From positions 1 to 33,123 of the forward strand of contig CASEBP010000080.1 in NCBI GenBank assembly GCA_949285275.1: a stretch of 33,123 bases of DNA, read 5' to 3'. The position numbers were made by a program, and so were the translations under genes. The notes under the pieces are model-generated. The model had not been told where the DNA came from. It saw only the letters and a list, made by a program, of their open reading frames with translations, and searched no databases. This document shows positions 1 through 8,075 of the stretch, piece after piece. Origin of the DNA: an uncultured Oscillospiraceae bacterium. GTDB lineage: Bacteria; Bacillota; Clostridia; Oscillospirales; Ruminococcaceae. Position 1 is the stretch's first letter; the number at the start of each line of letters is the position of its first letter.

Positions 1-96
1 GGTGAAACGGCTTCGGGCCATTTCGCCGGGGCTGCATCTCAGAGCGGGCCTCTCGTCGCCCGCCCCCATCTCACACCAGGAAAGCGAGGTTTTTTC

Positions 97-558
97 ATGA
101 CCCGAAGTCGTGCTACCGGAATCACCGCCTTACTGTTGGGCCTCGGTGTGGTCGCTTATGTCAACACCATCCCCAACCCCGATGTCCTGCGTACCATCGC
201 CGGCCCGCGCATCTTCCCCTATATCACCGCCGGAATCCTGATTGTCTGCGGACTCGGCCTGATCTTTGAAAAGTCCCAAAAAGAGAAGCCATTCCTGACC
301 AAAAAACAGTGGATCAATTTTGTAATGATCTGCAGTGTCTATCTCGGCTATGCCATTCTGCTGTGGGCCTTCGGCTTTATCATCGCCACCATTCTCTGCC
401 TGTTCACCCTCAGTACGATGTTTTCCCGGGGCAAGCCGGTCCCCATCTGGCTGCGGGCGATCTACGCCGTGGGCATCACAGCTGTCCTGTACATCTGTTT
501 CTTCACACTGCTGGGAATGAGCCTGCCGGTAGGCAAGTTCGTCCGGCTGATCATTTAG
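97..558 (+). CDS. tctB: TTT transporter small membrane subunit TctB (system 1)
   Basis: Small integral membrane subunit of a tripartite tricarboxylate transporter, a secondary transporter in which an extracytoplasmic binding protein (TctC) hands carboxylates to TctA/TctB. The 153 residues match the usual TctB length (about 150) and show four hydrophobic segments, roughly residues 8-25, 40-56, 72-108 (two) and 120-145, with the typical early 'GPRIFPY' stretch after helix 1. The ATG is preceded by AGCGAGG about 7 nt upstream. It is followed 15 nt later by tctA, the normal gene order. No tctC is present before it inside the window; only 96 nt precede the gene and they contain no complete gene. 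A TGA at 3-5 could be the stop of an upstream gene, but this cannot be proven. The substrate is unknown; the catabolic genes downstream suggest a hydroxy- or sugar acid. Confidence 0.85.
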   Translation: MTRSRATGITALLLGLGVVAYVNTIPNPDVLRTIAGPRIFPYITAGILIVCGLGLIFEKSQKEKPFLTKKQWINFVMICSVYLGYAILLWAFGFIIATILCLFTLSTMFSRGKPVPIWLRAIYAVGITAVLYICFFTLLGMSLPVGKFVRLII

Positions 559-573
559 AAGGAGGGATTGCCC

Positions 574-2079
574 ATGATGGAAAACATCCTGATCGGATTA
601 CAAAACGTTTTTACCCTCAACGGGATGATTCTGAGTATCCTGGGAGCCGCCTTCGGCATGATTCTCGGCGCCATCCCTGGCCTTAACGCGACGACCGCGC
701 TGATCCTGGTCCTTCCGATCACCTATGCGATGGACCACATCTCCGCATATATCCTGCTGGTTGCCGTCTGGGTCGGCGGTGTCAGCGGCGGATACATCGG
801 CTCCATCCTGGTGGGTATCCCCGGCACCGTCGGTTCCGCAGCCACCGTCTACGACGGCTATGAGATGACCAAAAAGGGCCAGGCGGACCGGGCGCTTTCG
901 GTCGCCGCCTGCTGTAACTTTCTCGGCACCTTCCCCAGCGTGCTTATCGCGATGTTCTGCTGCAAGTTTATTGCAAAATTCGCGGTTAAGCTCGGCGCCT
1001 GGGAATTCTTCTCGCTTTGTATGTGCGCGTTGGTCCTGGTCGTAACCCTTTCGAAGGGCGACATGTTCAAGGGCATGATCTCGACGGCAATCGGACTGCT
1101 GCTGTCCCAGATCGGGTATGCGCCGGTCTGCGGCACGCCGCGTTTTACCTTCGGTTCCTACCAGCTTGCGGGCGGCTTCACGCTGGTCTGCGTCATGATG
1201 GGCCTGTTTGCCGGCCGGGTCATCATTCTTGAGTATGCCCGCGAGGAACGGATGGGGGTAACCCAAAAAATCACCGTCAAGGGATTTTTCAATCCGATTC
1301 CCGACCTGATCCGCAACAAGGTCAATGTCATCCGCTCCTTCCTGATCGGCCTGTGGATCGGCTTTTTGCCCGGCATGGGTTCGGCCCTCTCCAACGTAGT
1401 CGCCTACGCACAGGAGCAGTCCGCCTCCAAGCACCCGGAGGAGCTCGGGAAAGGCTGTATCGACGGTGTCATCTCGCCTGAGGTTGCCAACAACGCCTCC
1501 ATCGGCGGTGCAATCATCCCCGCCATCTCGCTGGGTATCCCCGGAGACGGTGCGACAGCCCTGCTGCTCGGTACACTGATCATGCATGGTCTGGATGCCG
1601 GTCCGCTGCTGATGACCAAGGCGCCCGACATGGTCTATACCATCTTTATGTGCGCCCTGATCAGCGCCATTATGGTGCTGATCGTTCAGATTCTCGGCAT
1701 CCGGCTGCTGCCCGCCCTGCTCAACATCCCCTATCACTGGCTCTATCCGGTGATCGTGATCTTCTGCTTCCTGGGATCCTATGTCTCGAGCAGCAACACC
1801 TTCACCCTCTTCGCCACCTTCGGACTGACGATGCTCGGCCTCTGGATGAATTATGCCGGCATTCCCGCCAGCCCATTCTGTCTGGCGTTTGTGTTGGGCA
1901 GCATGGTGGAAACCAACTTCCGCCGCGCCATGTCCTACAACGATTCGACCCTTACGACCTTCTTCACCCGTCCCATCTCCTGCATCCTGCTGATCGTTGC
2001 CTTTGTCAGCCTCGCCTGGCCCTATGTCCGCGAGAAATTCTTTGCGGATAAAAACCTCGCCGCTTCGGACGACGATTAA
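574..2079 (+). CDS. tctA: TTT transporter large membrane subunit TctA (system 1)
   Basis: Large membrane subunit (about 501 residues, normal for the family) of the tripartite tricarboxylate transporter, predicted to form the translocation path with TctB. The N-terminal region has the family's Gly/Pro-rich motif around 'GAIPGLNATTALILVLP', and the second half repeats it as 'GFLPGMGSALSNVVAY', reflecting the internal duplication of TctA. About 10-12 hydrophobic segments are visible. A TTG at 568 is in frame, but the ATG at 574 sits 7 nt after GGAGGG (561-566) and is the better start. It follows tctB closely and leads, after a 69-nt gap, into the dehydrogenase/enolase/PanB-like genes, so transport and catabolism are probably co-expressed. 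It is clearly diverged from the TctA encoded at 6046-7569, so the two systems are not a recent duplication. Confidence 0.93.
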   Translation: MMENILIGLQNVFTLNGMILSILGAAFGMILGAIPGLNATTALILVLPITYAMDHISAYILLVAVWVGGVSGGYIGSILVGIPGTVGSAATVYDGYEMTKKGQADRALSVAACCNFLGTFPSVLIAMFCCKFIAKFAVKLGAWEFFSLCMCALVLVVTLSKGDMFKGMISTAIGLLLSQIGYAPVCGTPRFTFGSYQLAGGFTLVCVMMGLFAGRVIILEYAREERMGVTQKITVKGFFNPIPDLIRNKVNVIRSFLIGLWIGFLPGMGSALSNVVAYAQEQSASKHPEELGKGCIDGVISPEVANNASIGGAIIPAISLGIPGDGATALLLGTLIMHGLDAGPLLMTKAPDMVYTIFMCALISAIMVLIVQILGIRLLPALLNIPYHWLYPVIVIFCFLGSYVSSSNTFTLFATFGLTMLGLWMNYAGIPASPFCLAFVLGSMVETNFRRAMSYNDSTLTTFFTRPISCILLIVAFVSLAWPYVREKFFADKNLAASDDD

Positions 2080-2148
2080 ATCTCTGCGCCCGCTTCGGGC
2101 CGCATCCCATCATCACAAAATGTTGCCGGAAAGAAGGAAAGCTGCAGC

Positions 2149-3204
2149 ATGAACGAGCTGAAAGGAAAACGGGTACTGATCTCCGAGCCGATGCCCCAGG
2201 CCTATGAAGCGGCCCGGCGTCTGGAGGCGCTGGGCTGTGCAGTGGATTTCGGCGCCGTCATCAGTGACCGCACCAGCAAAAAAACCGCGGAGGAGATGAA
2301 ACAGATCGTCAAGGAGTACGATGGTTTCATCGGTATGTCCCGCGAAAAGTTTCCCCGCGAGGTTTTGCAGGAAGCCGACCGGCTGTGCGTCATCGCCAAA
2401 TACGGAATCGGCGTGGATCACATCGATCTCCAGGCGGCCAGCGAATACGGCGTTTTGGTTTCGGTTTCTCCGGTCAACCGGACGTCGGTCGCCGAGCACA
2501 CCATCGCCCTGATGCTGGCCCTGCTCAAGCGGCTTCGCGCCAGTCAGCGGTTCCTCAACCGGGATAACTGGCGGTGCCCCGAACTGGCCGACTTTGAGCT
2601 GGCGGAAAAGACGATCGGTTTTGTCGGGCTGGGCGGCATCACCCGCGAAGTCATCACCCGCCTGAACGGCTGGGGCTGCCATTTCATCGGCTACGACCCC
2701 TATGTCTCCTCGGAGCAGGCCGCCGCTCTCAACGTCCAGGCGGTGTCTTGGGACGCCCTGTTCGAGACGGCCGATATCGTCAGCCTGCATCTCCCCCTGA
2801 CCGAACAGACGCTTCACTGCGTCGGCCAAAAGGAATTTGACCGGATGAAACCATCCGCGCTGTTCATCAACACCGCCCGGGGCAAACTTGTCGATCAGGC
2901 GGCGCTCATCCAGGCGGTTCGGCGCAAAGCGATTGCCGGCGCCGGTATCGACGTGGCGCAGCGGGAGGAGCCGATTCCGCCCGACGATCCGCTGATGGAG
3001 ATCGCCGGATGGGACAATGTCATCGTCACGCCGCATTCGGCCGGCTGGACCCACGAGGCGCTGCAGCGGGAAACGGATCTTACCATCGACAATATGATTC
3101 TTGCGCTGCAGGGTAAGCTCCCATCCTTTGTCGTCAATCAGGATGCCGTGGACGGCTGGAGGAACAAAGTGAAAAAACGCACCAGCGAGGAGAATGAAGA
3201 ATGA
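2149..3204 (+). CDS. D-isomer-specific 2-hydroxyacid dehydrogenase (PGDH-like)
   Basis: NAD-dependent oxidoreductase that interconverts a 2-hydroxyacid and a 2-oxoacid in the cytoplasm. The 351 residues carry the split substrate domain and a central Rossmann domain (about 105-295). The nucleotide-binding loop is GLGGIT (residues 160-165), with Thr where the third Gly usually sits; Asp183 (YDPY) at the end of the second strand suggests NAD rather than NADP. The catalytic trio is visible: Arg244 in 'NTARGKLVD', Glu273 or Glu274 in 'AQREEP', and His296 in 'TPHSAGW'. There is no C-terminal ACT domain, so it is not a full-length classical SerA. It overlaps the next gene by 4 nt (ATGA), so it is translationally coupled to the enolase-family enzyme. 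The substrate is not predictable from sequence; the context suggests a step in breakdown of the acid imported by the adjacent TTT system. Confidence 0.88.
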   Translation: MNELKGKRVLISEPMPQAYEAARRLEALGCAVDFGAVISDRTSKKTAEEMKQIVKEYDGFIGMSREKFPREVLQEADRLCVIAKYGIGVDHIDLQAASEYGVLVSVSPVNRTSVAEHTIALMLALLKRLRASQRFLNRDNWRCPELADFELAEKTIGFVGLGGITREVITRLNGWGCHFIGYDPYVSSEQAAALNVQAVSWDALFETADIVSLHLPLTEQTLHCVGQKEFDRMKPSALFINTARGKLVDQAALIQAVRRKAIAGAGIDVAQREEPIPPDDPLMEIAGWDNVIVTPHSAGWTHEALQRETDLTIDNMILALQGKLPSFVVNQDAVDGWRNKVKKRTSEENEE

Positions 3205-4409
3205 AGATTACCGATGTAAAAGCCTATGTCTGCTACCCCTGGTCCACCCCCGGAAAGCGAAACTACATCTTCTGCAAAATCGAGACGGACGAGGGAATCC
3301 ACGGCGTCGGCGAAGCCTTTGAGGTCTGCCAGGATACCTCCATCGCCGAAACGATCCTCTACTACCGCGAATGGCTGATCGGCCAGGATCCTCTTCGCAG
3401 CGAGCACATCTGGTCGATGCTGACCGTCTTCTCCCGGCAGCCGGGCGGCTCGATCGCCTACGCTGCCATCTCTGCCATCGACAACGCACTGTGGGACATC
3501 AAGGGAAAGGCCGCCGGCATGCCGGTCTACAAACTGGTCGGCGGTGGAACCCGCGACAAACTGCTGTGCTACACCTTCACCCCCTATGTGCTGGATGACA
3601 GCGTTCCCGACGAGAAGAAGTGCCAGATGGAGCTGGAGATGACGGCACAGCTGATCGAGAAAATGGGATACCGCCATATCAAGATCGGAACGGCCCGCGC
3701 GATCAGCAACGAATTTACCCTGGGCAAGCAGGTCAAGATGATCGCCGAACGGGTGGAGCTTTACCGCAATTATTTCGGCAGCGACATCGACCTGTGCATC
3801 GATCTGAGCGCCAAAACCTATAATCCGGCGCGTGCCGTCTGTATGATTGAGGCGATCGCGCCCTACCATCCGTTCTTTGTCGAGGAGGCCATCCGTCCGG
3901 AAAACATTGCCGAGATGGCCAAGCTGCATCAGCGGGTCAACGTTCCCATCGCCACCGGCGAAAACCTGATCACCAAGTGGCAGTTCAACGAACTGCTCGA
4001 GCTTGACGGCGCCGATATCCTTCAGCCGGACGTCCTCCTCTGCGGCGGATTTACCGAGCTGCTCAAGATCTCCCATATGGCGGAAGCCCGTTACCGCCTG
4101 ATGGCTCCGCACAACCCCTTCAGCCCGCTGGGATGCGCGATCAACGCCAATCTCTGTGCGTCCATTCCCAACTTCTTCATTCTGGAAACCCACGCCCACA
4201 ACATCGGCCAGTCCGAGGACTGCAACCGGATGGTAACCAACGTGCTGACTCCGGTGGACGGTTATCTGCCGCTGCCCGAGAATCCCGGCTGGGGTGTGGA
4301 TCTTGATTTCGAATTCCTGGAAAAGCATCCGGGGCGGTATTGGGCCCGTGGATTCGGCTATTCCCGTGACGGTGCAGTCGACTGTCCTGTTGTCATGCCC
4401 AACGCCTGA
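3201..4409 (+). CDS. enolase-superfamily (mandelate racemase/muconate lactonizing type) dehydratase-like enzyme
   Basis: A 402-residue member of the mandelate racemase subgroup of the enolase superfamily; these enzymes abstract the proton alpha to a carboxylate, and many dehydrate acid sugars to 2-keto-3-deoxy acids. Visible signatures: capping-domain motif 'ALWDIKGKAAGMPVYKLVGG' (96-115); metal ligands Asp201, Glu228 or Glu229, and Glu254 ('ATGEN'); and the His-Asp dyad Asp277 ('QPDV') and His304 ('APHNPF'), 27 residues apart as in mandelate racemase. Lys161 lies on the second barrel strand. The C-terminal end ('DGYLPLPENPGWGVDLD') resembles galactonate dehydratases. Unlike E. coli DgoD, which has Asp-Phe-His after the first metal ligand, this protein has Asp-Leu-Ser, so the second acid/base His is missing and identity with DgoD should not be assumed. 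Start ATG overlaps the preceding stop. Exact substrate unknown. Confidence 0.87.
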   Translation: MKITDVKAYVCYPWSTPGKRNYIFCKIETDEGIHGVGEAFEVCQDTSIAETILYYREWLIGQDPLRSEHIWSMLTVFSRQPGGSIAYAAISAIDNALWDIKGKAAGMPVYKLVGGGTRDKLLCYTFTPYVLDDSVPDEKKCQMELEMTAQLIEKMGYRHIKIGTARAISNEFTLGKQVKMIAERVELYRNYFGSDIDLCIDLSAKTYNPARAVCMIEAIAPYHPFFVEEAIRPENIAEMAKLHQRVNVPIATGENLITKWQFNELLELDGADILQPDVLLCGGFTELLKISHMAEARYRLMAPHNPFSPLGCAINANLCASIPNFFILETHAHNIGQSEDCNRMVTNVLTPVDGYLPLPENPGWGVDLDFEFLEKHPGRYWARGFGYSRDGAVDCPVVMPNA

Positions 4410-4445
4410 CCGGCGCGGGCCATAAGAAAAGGGGGGTATGTTTTG

Positions 4446-5306
4446 ATGGCAAGGACCAAGCGCGTATCCATCGACTATATGATGGAAAAGAAGAGCAGAA
4501 ATGAACCGATTATCCGCACCTGCTGCTATGATTTCCCGATGGCGCAGCTGGCGGAGGAGGCCGGCGTTGAGGTCATACTGTGCGGGGATTCCCTGGCCAA
4601 TGTTCAGTTGGGCTACAGCAGCACCCTTCCCTGCCAGTTCGAGGTGCTCCTTGAGCATACCAAAGCGGTCCGCAAGGGGGCTCCGAACACCTTCCTCATC
4701 GCCGATATGCCCTACATGACCTATCAGCCGTCCATCGAGGAGGCGGTCCGCAAGGCAGGACGCTATATGGCCGAGGCCGACGCCGACTGTGTAAAGCTGG
4801 AAGGCGGCCTGGAGGTAGTGCCGGTCATCCGTGCGCTGGTCGATGCCGGGATCCCCGTCTGGGGGCATACCGGACTGACGCCCCAGACGGTCAAGATGCT
4901 TGGCGGATACAAAACCCAGGGGCGGGGCGCCGACGTGGCTTATAAGCTGGTCAAGACGGTGCAGGGCCTTGCAGAAGCGGGCTGCTTTGCAATCACCGCG
5001 GAAGCGATTCCGGTGGAGCTGGGAAAGGTGCTGTATGAAAATGCTCAGGATTATCTGATGTTTTCCATCGGATGCGGCCATTGGACCGACGGCCCGATTA
5101 TCAACATGTATGATATGCTCGGCTTTTATGACCGGGTCCCCCGCTTTGCCAAAAAGTATGCCGATATCCATCACTACATCCTCAGCGCGGTGGAAACCTA
5201 TGTCAAGGAGTGCACAGACCGCACCTTCCCTGCGCCGGAGCACTGCTACTACATGAAGGAAGGCGAAGCAGACAAACTGATGGAGATGCTGCAGGCCGAC
5301 CGCTGA
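4446..5306 (+). CDS. PanB-like 3-methyl-2-oxobutanoate hydroxymethyltransferase family protein
   Basis: Member of the ketopantoate hydroxymethyltransferase (PanB) family, a (beta/alpha)8 barrel that uses a metal and methylene-tetrahydrofolate to add a hydroxymethyl group to a 2-oxoacid. Conserved active-site positions are present: Asp48 in 'CGDSL', Asp87 in 'ADMPY', Lys117 and Glu119 in 'VKLEGG', His141 in 'GHTGLTPQ', and the catalytic Glu186 in 'AEAIPVEL'. Length (286) is a little above E. coli PanB. The conserved IGIGAG-x2-TDGQ stretch is changed to SIGCGHWTDGP (207-217), and the C-terminal tail differs. No panC, panD or panE is nearby; instead it ends a TTT/dehydrogenase/enolase-type run. 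It may therefore be a paralogue acting on a different 2-oxoacid, possibly in the retro-aldol direction (inference). A TTG at 4443 is in frame, but the ATG at 4446 has better spacing (9 nt) from GGGGGG at 4431-4436. Confidence 0.85.
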   Translation: MARTKRVSIDYMMEKKSRNEPIIRTCCYDFPMAQLAEEAGVEVILCGDSLANVQLGYSSTLPCQFEVLLEHTKAVRKGAPNTFLIADMPYMTYQPSIEEAVRKAGRYMAEADADCVKLEGGLEVVPVIRALVDAGIPVWGHTGLTPQTVKMLGGYKTQGRGADVAYKLVKTVQGLAEAGCFAITAEAIPVELGKVLYENAQDYLMFSIGCGHWTDGPIINMYDMLGFYDRVPRFAKKYADIHHYILSAVETYVKECTDRTFPAPEHCYYMKEGEADKLMEMLQADR

Positions 5307-5372
5307 GCAAACCAATCCTCCTGACCGGAGGTAAGCCGAAAAAGGATTTTCCACTTTCCTATCCTCTCACCC

Positions 5373-5404
5373 AAAAACGGGCCAGCTACAGCTGACCCGT
5401 TTTT
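5373..5404. terminator. bidirectional hairpin terminator after the PanB-like gene
   Basis: A 15-bp stem with one mismatch (left arm 5373-5387, right arm 5390-5404) starts with AAAAACGGG and ends with CCCGTTTTT, so it has A and T tracts on both sides. It ends the five-gene TTT-1 transcript on the + strand, before spoIIID. Confidence 0.8.
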
Positions 5405-5518
5405 GGCATGCCTTGCGAAAGCATCGATTGCTGCGGCTTTTTTGTCCGCCGGAAATCTAAATTCCCCTTCTCCTGCATAGGATTGCAGTAAAGACAACGC
5501 ACAGGGGAGGGCAACGAT

Positions 5519-5791
5519 GTGAAGGGCTTGCCAGAGGAGCGGGCAATCCGACTCGCACAGTACATCATCGAGCACGACGCCACCGTGCGTCAGGCAGCCA
5601 AGGCGTTTTCGGTGAGCAAATCGACGGTGCACAAGGACGTCAGCGAACGGCTGCGTCAGCTTTCGCCGTCTCTGTTTGAACAGTGCCGCGCGGTGCTGGA
5701 AACCAACAAGCTTCAGCGGCATATCCGCGGAGGGCTTGCCACCAAGGAAAAGTACGCGAAGATCCGGGAAACCGCTCACGCAGCGGGGTGA
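5519..5791 (+). CDS. spoIIID: sporulation transcription factor SpoIIID
   Basis: DNA-binding regulator of mother-cell gene expression during sporulation, known to act with sigma-E and to switch late sigma-K genes in Bacillus. The 90-residue protein begins 'MKGLPEERAIRLAQYIIEH' and has the family's helix-turn-helix 'ATVRQAAKAFSVSKSTVHKD' at about 21-40, then a basic C-terminal helix. Length is typical (83-95). The start is GTG at 5519, 7-8 nt after AGGGGAGGG (5503-5511); the ATG at 5517 in another frame reads straight into TGA and is not a start. It is monocistronic: a terminator lies before it and a hairpin after it. A weak sigma-E-like -10 (CATAGGAT, 5476-5483) precedes it without a convincing -35. 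It is not beside mreB/mbl, its common partner elsewhere. Confidence 0.93.
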   Translation: MKGLPEERAIRLAQYIIEHDATVRQAAKAFSVSKSTVHKDVSERLRQLSPSLFEQCRAVLETNKLQRHIRGGLATKEKYAKIRETAHAAG

Positions 5792-5918
5792 TGAAAAAGC
5801 GGCCGGCTGCCGCTGCAAAGGGCACCGGCACAGGGCTGCCGCAGCGTTTTATTTCCGATGTCGCATGCTGCTGTACCGTCCCGACCGACCTTTTGGAGCA
5901 GCCGCAGCGGAAGCAACG

Positions 5919-5966
5919 CCAAAGGCCGGAGCGAGGAGTCTTTTGACCCTCTGCTCCGGCCTTTGG
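5919..5966. terminator. GC-rich hairpin downstream of spoIIID
   Basis: Perfect 14-bp inverted repeat, CCAAAGGCCGGAGC (5919-5932) and its complement at 5953-5966, with a 20-nt loop. No clear T tract follows on either strand, so it may be an imperfect terminator between the convergent spoIIID and tctA genes. The rest of the 254-nt gap (5792-6045) holds no gene I can support. Confidence 0.5.
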
Positions 5967-6045
5967 CTTCGTTCAGTGACCGCTTCTGTCCCACAAAAGA
6001 AGAACTCAGATTTAAGGTGGCCTTACCCTGGCCGCTATCCTTTCT

Positions 6046-7569
6046 TTACGACAGCGCCTCACTCTTTTTCCGTGTCCGGCTCATCAGTCCACTCAGCAGC
6101 GGCTTGAAAATTACCGCAATCGCGATGAGCATAATCACACACGAAATGGGGCGGGTAAAGAAAATAACCGGACTGTTGTCCGACAGAATCATCGACTGGC
6201 GGAAGTTGGTCTCAAAGAGATTTCCGAGAACCAGCGACAGCACAAAAGGTGCGGACGGCATCTCTATCTTCTTCATCAGATATCCCAGCAGGCCAAAGAA
6301 AATGGTCAGGCCTACGTTGAAGAGGTTGTTCTCCAGGCTATAGGCACCAATCAGGATAAACGCCATCACGACCGCGTTCAATGTATTGATCGGAATCTGA
6401 AGGATCTTTACCATATAGATCGCGCTGAGCATACAGGCGACAAAGATGGCAAAATTCCCGATGTACATACTTGCAGTAAGTGACCAGACAAAGTCCGGCT
6501 GATTTTGGAACATCAGCGGACCCGGAGCCATACCGAACATCATCAGTGCTCCCATCATTACCGCCGTCGCACCGGATCCCGGAACTCCCAGCGTGAGCAT
6601 CGGGATCATGGCGCCGATCGAAGCCGAATTGTTGGAGGATTCGGGGGCAGCGATACCTTCGGGAACACCGGTTCCAAACTTCTCCCCTCTGGGCGAGATC
6701 TTTTTATTGGTTGCATAGGAAATAAAGGAAGCAACGGTTGCCCCGGCTCCCGGCAGCATGCCAATAAAGAATCCAATCAGTGTTCCTACACCAATACAGG
6801 GGATAGAATGTTTCCAGTCGTCCCGGGTAGGAAACATCTTTTTGAGACTCAAATCCTTCTTACTTACACCAAAATCTCCATATCCGGAGCTTCTGGGGTC
6901 ATTGTGGATCAGTTCGGCAATTCCGTATAATCCCATCGCCGCACAAACAAAATCCACACCATCCATCAGATAGATGGAGCCAAATGTAAAACGCGGGGCT
7001 CCGGTCAACAGATCCGCTCCCACGCAGGAACATGCCAGTCCCAGAATAGCAGAGATAAAACCCTTCAGCGGATCGTTGCCCGTCATGGCGGATACCGCCG
7101 TCAAGCCCAGAAACATCAGCGCAAAATATTCAGGCGGACCAAAACTCAGCGCATACCCTGCCAGAGAGGGCGCCAAAAAGGTGAATGCAATGGTACAGAT
7201 CGTCCCGCCGATAAAGGACGCAACAAAGGACATTCCCAGGGCCGCGCCGGGGCGGCCGCGTTTTTTGGCCATCGGATAGCCGTCGAAAGTGGTGGCAACA
7301 GAAGCAGAATCACCCGGAATACCCAACAGGATGGAGGTAATCGCGCCGCCATACATTGTCCCATAGTACAGGGCACAAAGCATGATAATTCCCGCGATCG
7401 GGTCCATACCAAAGGTTAAGGGGAGAATAATGGCGCATCCCGCGGAGGGACCCAGACCCGGCAAAGCGCCCACAATGGCGCCAATCACCGCGCCGCCAAA
7501 GCAATAAAGGAGGTTGATAGGCTGCAAGGCGATTTCTAAGCCGCCCAGCAAATTTGCAAATGTATCCAT
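6046..7569 (-). CDS. tctA: TTT transporter large membrane subunit TctA (system 2)
   Basis: Large membrane subunit of a second tripartite tricarboxylate transporter, 507 residues. The duplicated family motif is seen as 'GALPGLGPSAGCAIILPLT' near residues 34-52 and 'GMLPGAGATVASFISYATN' in the second half, along with the long hydrophobic segments expected. The start ATG (7567-7569) follows AAAGGAGAAGG with good spacing. It is the last gene of a five-gene minus-strand run (ferredoxin-like, 213-residue protein, tctC, tctB, tctA), 18 nt after tctB. Sequence differs substantially from TctA of system 1, so it probably carries a different substrate. No strong terminator with a T tract is seen after the stop, only short GGCC stems at about 6018-6034. 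Confidence 0.93.
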   Translation of the reverse strand: MDTFANLLGGLEIALQPINLLYCFGGAVIGAIVGALPGLGPSAGCAIILPLTFGMDPIAGIIMLCALYYGTMYGGAITSILLGIPGDSASVATTFDGYPMAKKRGRPGAALGMSFVASFIGGTICTIAFTFLAPSLAGYALSFGPPEYFALMFLGLTAVSAMTGNDPLKGFISAILGLACSCVGADLLTGAPRFTFGSIYLMDGVDFVCAAMGLYGIAELIHNDPRSSGYGDFGVSKKDLSLKKMFPTRDDWKHSIPCIGVGTLIGFFIGMLPGAGATVASFISYATNKKISPRGEKFGTGVPEGIAAPESSNNSASIGAMIPMLTLGVPGSGATAVMMGALMMFGMAPGPLMFQNQPDFVWSLTASMYIGNFAIFVACMLSAIYMVKILQIPINTLNAVVMAFILIGAYSLENNLFNVGLTIFFGLLGYLMKKIEMPSAPFVLSLVLGNLFETNFRQSMILSDNSPVIFFTRPISCVIMLIAIAVIFKPLLSGLMSRTRKKSEALS

Positions 7570-7587
7570 AAACAGCCTTCTCCTTTC

Positions 7588-8049
7588 CTACAACAGCAAC
7601 GTGGGGACCGGAACACTCAGCAGAACATCGAAGAGGATATAGATTCCAACCGTTGTTCCCGCGGCAATCACTGCGGATCTCTTCCACGTCGTGTTCCCTT
7701 CCAGTTTATCGATCAGAAAAACATAAACGGCCAGCGGAATGAACATTCCCAGATAGTTTGAAAGGAAAGTTACGGCCGCAGCTCCCAATACATAGAGCGC
7801 TATGGCAAAGCACACGCGCCGATGCGATGTCGTTTCCGTTTCCTGTGCGGAGCCCTGATTCCGCAGCTGTGCGAAAGACCGCACGACCCAAATCAGCGAG
7901 GTCAGCATCAGCAAAACGCCCACAAAAAATGGCAAAAATCCCGGGCCCGTCGTTCCCTTTCGGAAGATCTCATAGGAATACGCTGTGACCGTAAAGTAAA
8001 TTCCGAACACCAAGGAACAGACGCTTGCGATCAGATCGACCCTTTTCAT
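7588..8049 (-). CDS. tctB: TTT transporter small membrane subunit TctB (system 2)
   Basis: Small membrane subunit of the second TTT system; 153 residues, the same length as the TctB of system 1. Four hydrophobic stretches are visible: about 7-25, 40-60, 80-110 and 125-150. The motif 'GTTGPGFLPFFVGVLL' after the first helix is the TctB equivalent of the GPxxFP region. The ATG is preceded by AAGGAGGGAAATAA, a strong ribosome binding site. It lies between tctC and tctA in the standard order; the 116-nt gap to tctC contains a long inverted repeat that may separate expression of the binding protein from that of the membrane subunits. Confidence 0.87.
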   Translation of the reverse strand: MKRVDLIASVCSLVFGIYFTVTAYSYEIFRKGTTGPGFLPFFVGVLLMLTSLIWVVRSFAQLRNQGSAQETETTSHRRVCFAIALYVLGAAAVTFLSNYLGMFIPLAVYVFLIDKLEGNTTWKRSAVIAAGTTVGIYILFDVLLSVPVPTLLL

Positions 8050-8075
8050 TTATTTCCCTCCTTTGAACGGAGATC

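Noticed and set aside
44..63. GCGGGC/GCCCGC hairpin before tctB, considered as a terminator or riboswitch.
   Set aside because: Only 6 bp with no T tract and no riboswitch features visible in the 96 nt available.
598..1737. A 379-codon minus-strand open frame opposite tctA.
   Set aside because: Low-complexity, Asp/Gly/Gln-rich translation with no domain; a shadow of tctA.
3138..5354. A 738-codon open frame on the minus strand, opposite the enolase-like and PanB-like genes.
   Set aside because: It overlaps well-supported genes on the other strand, has no recognisable domain, and long antisense open frames are expected in GC-rich DNA with biased third positions.
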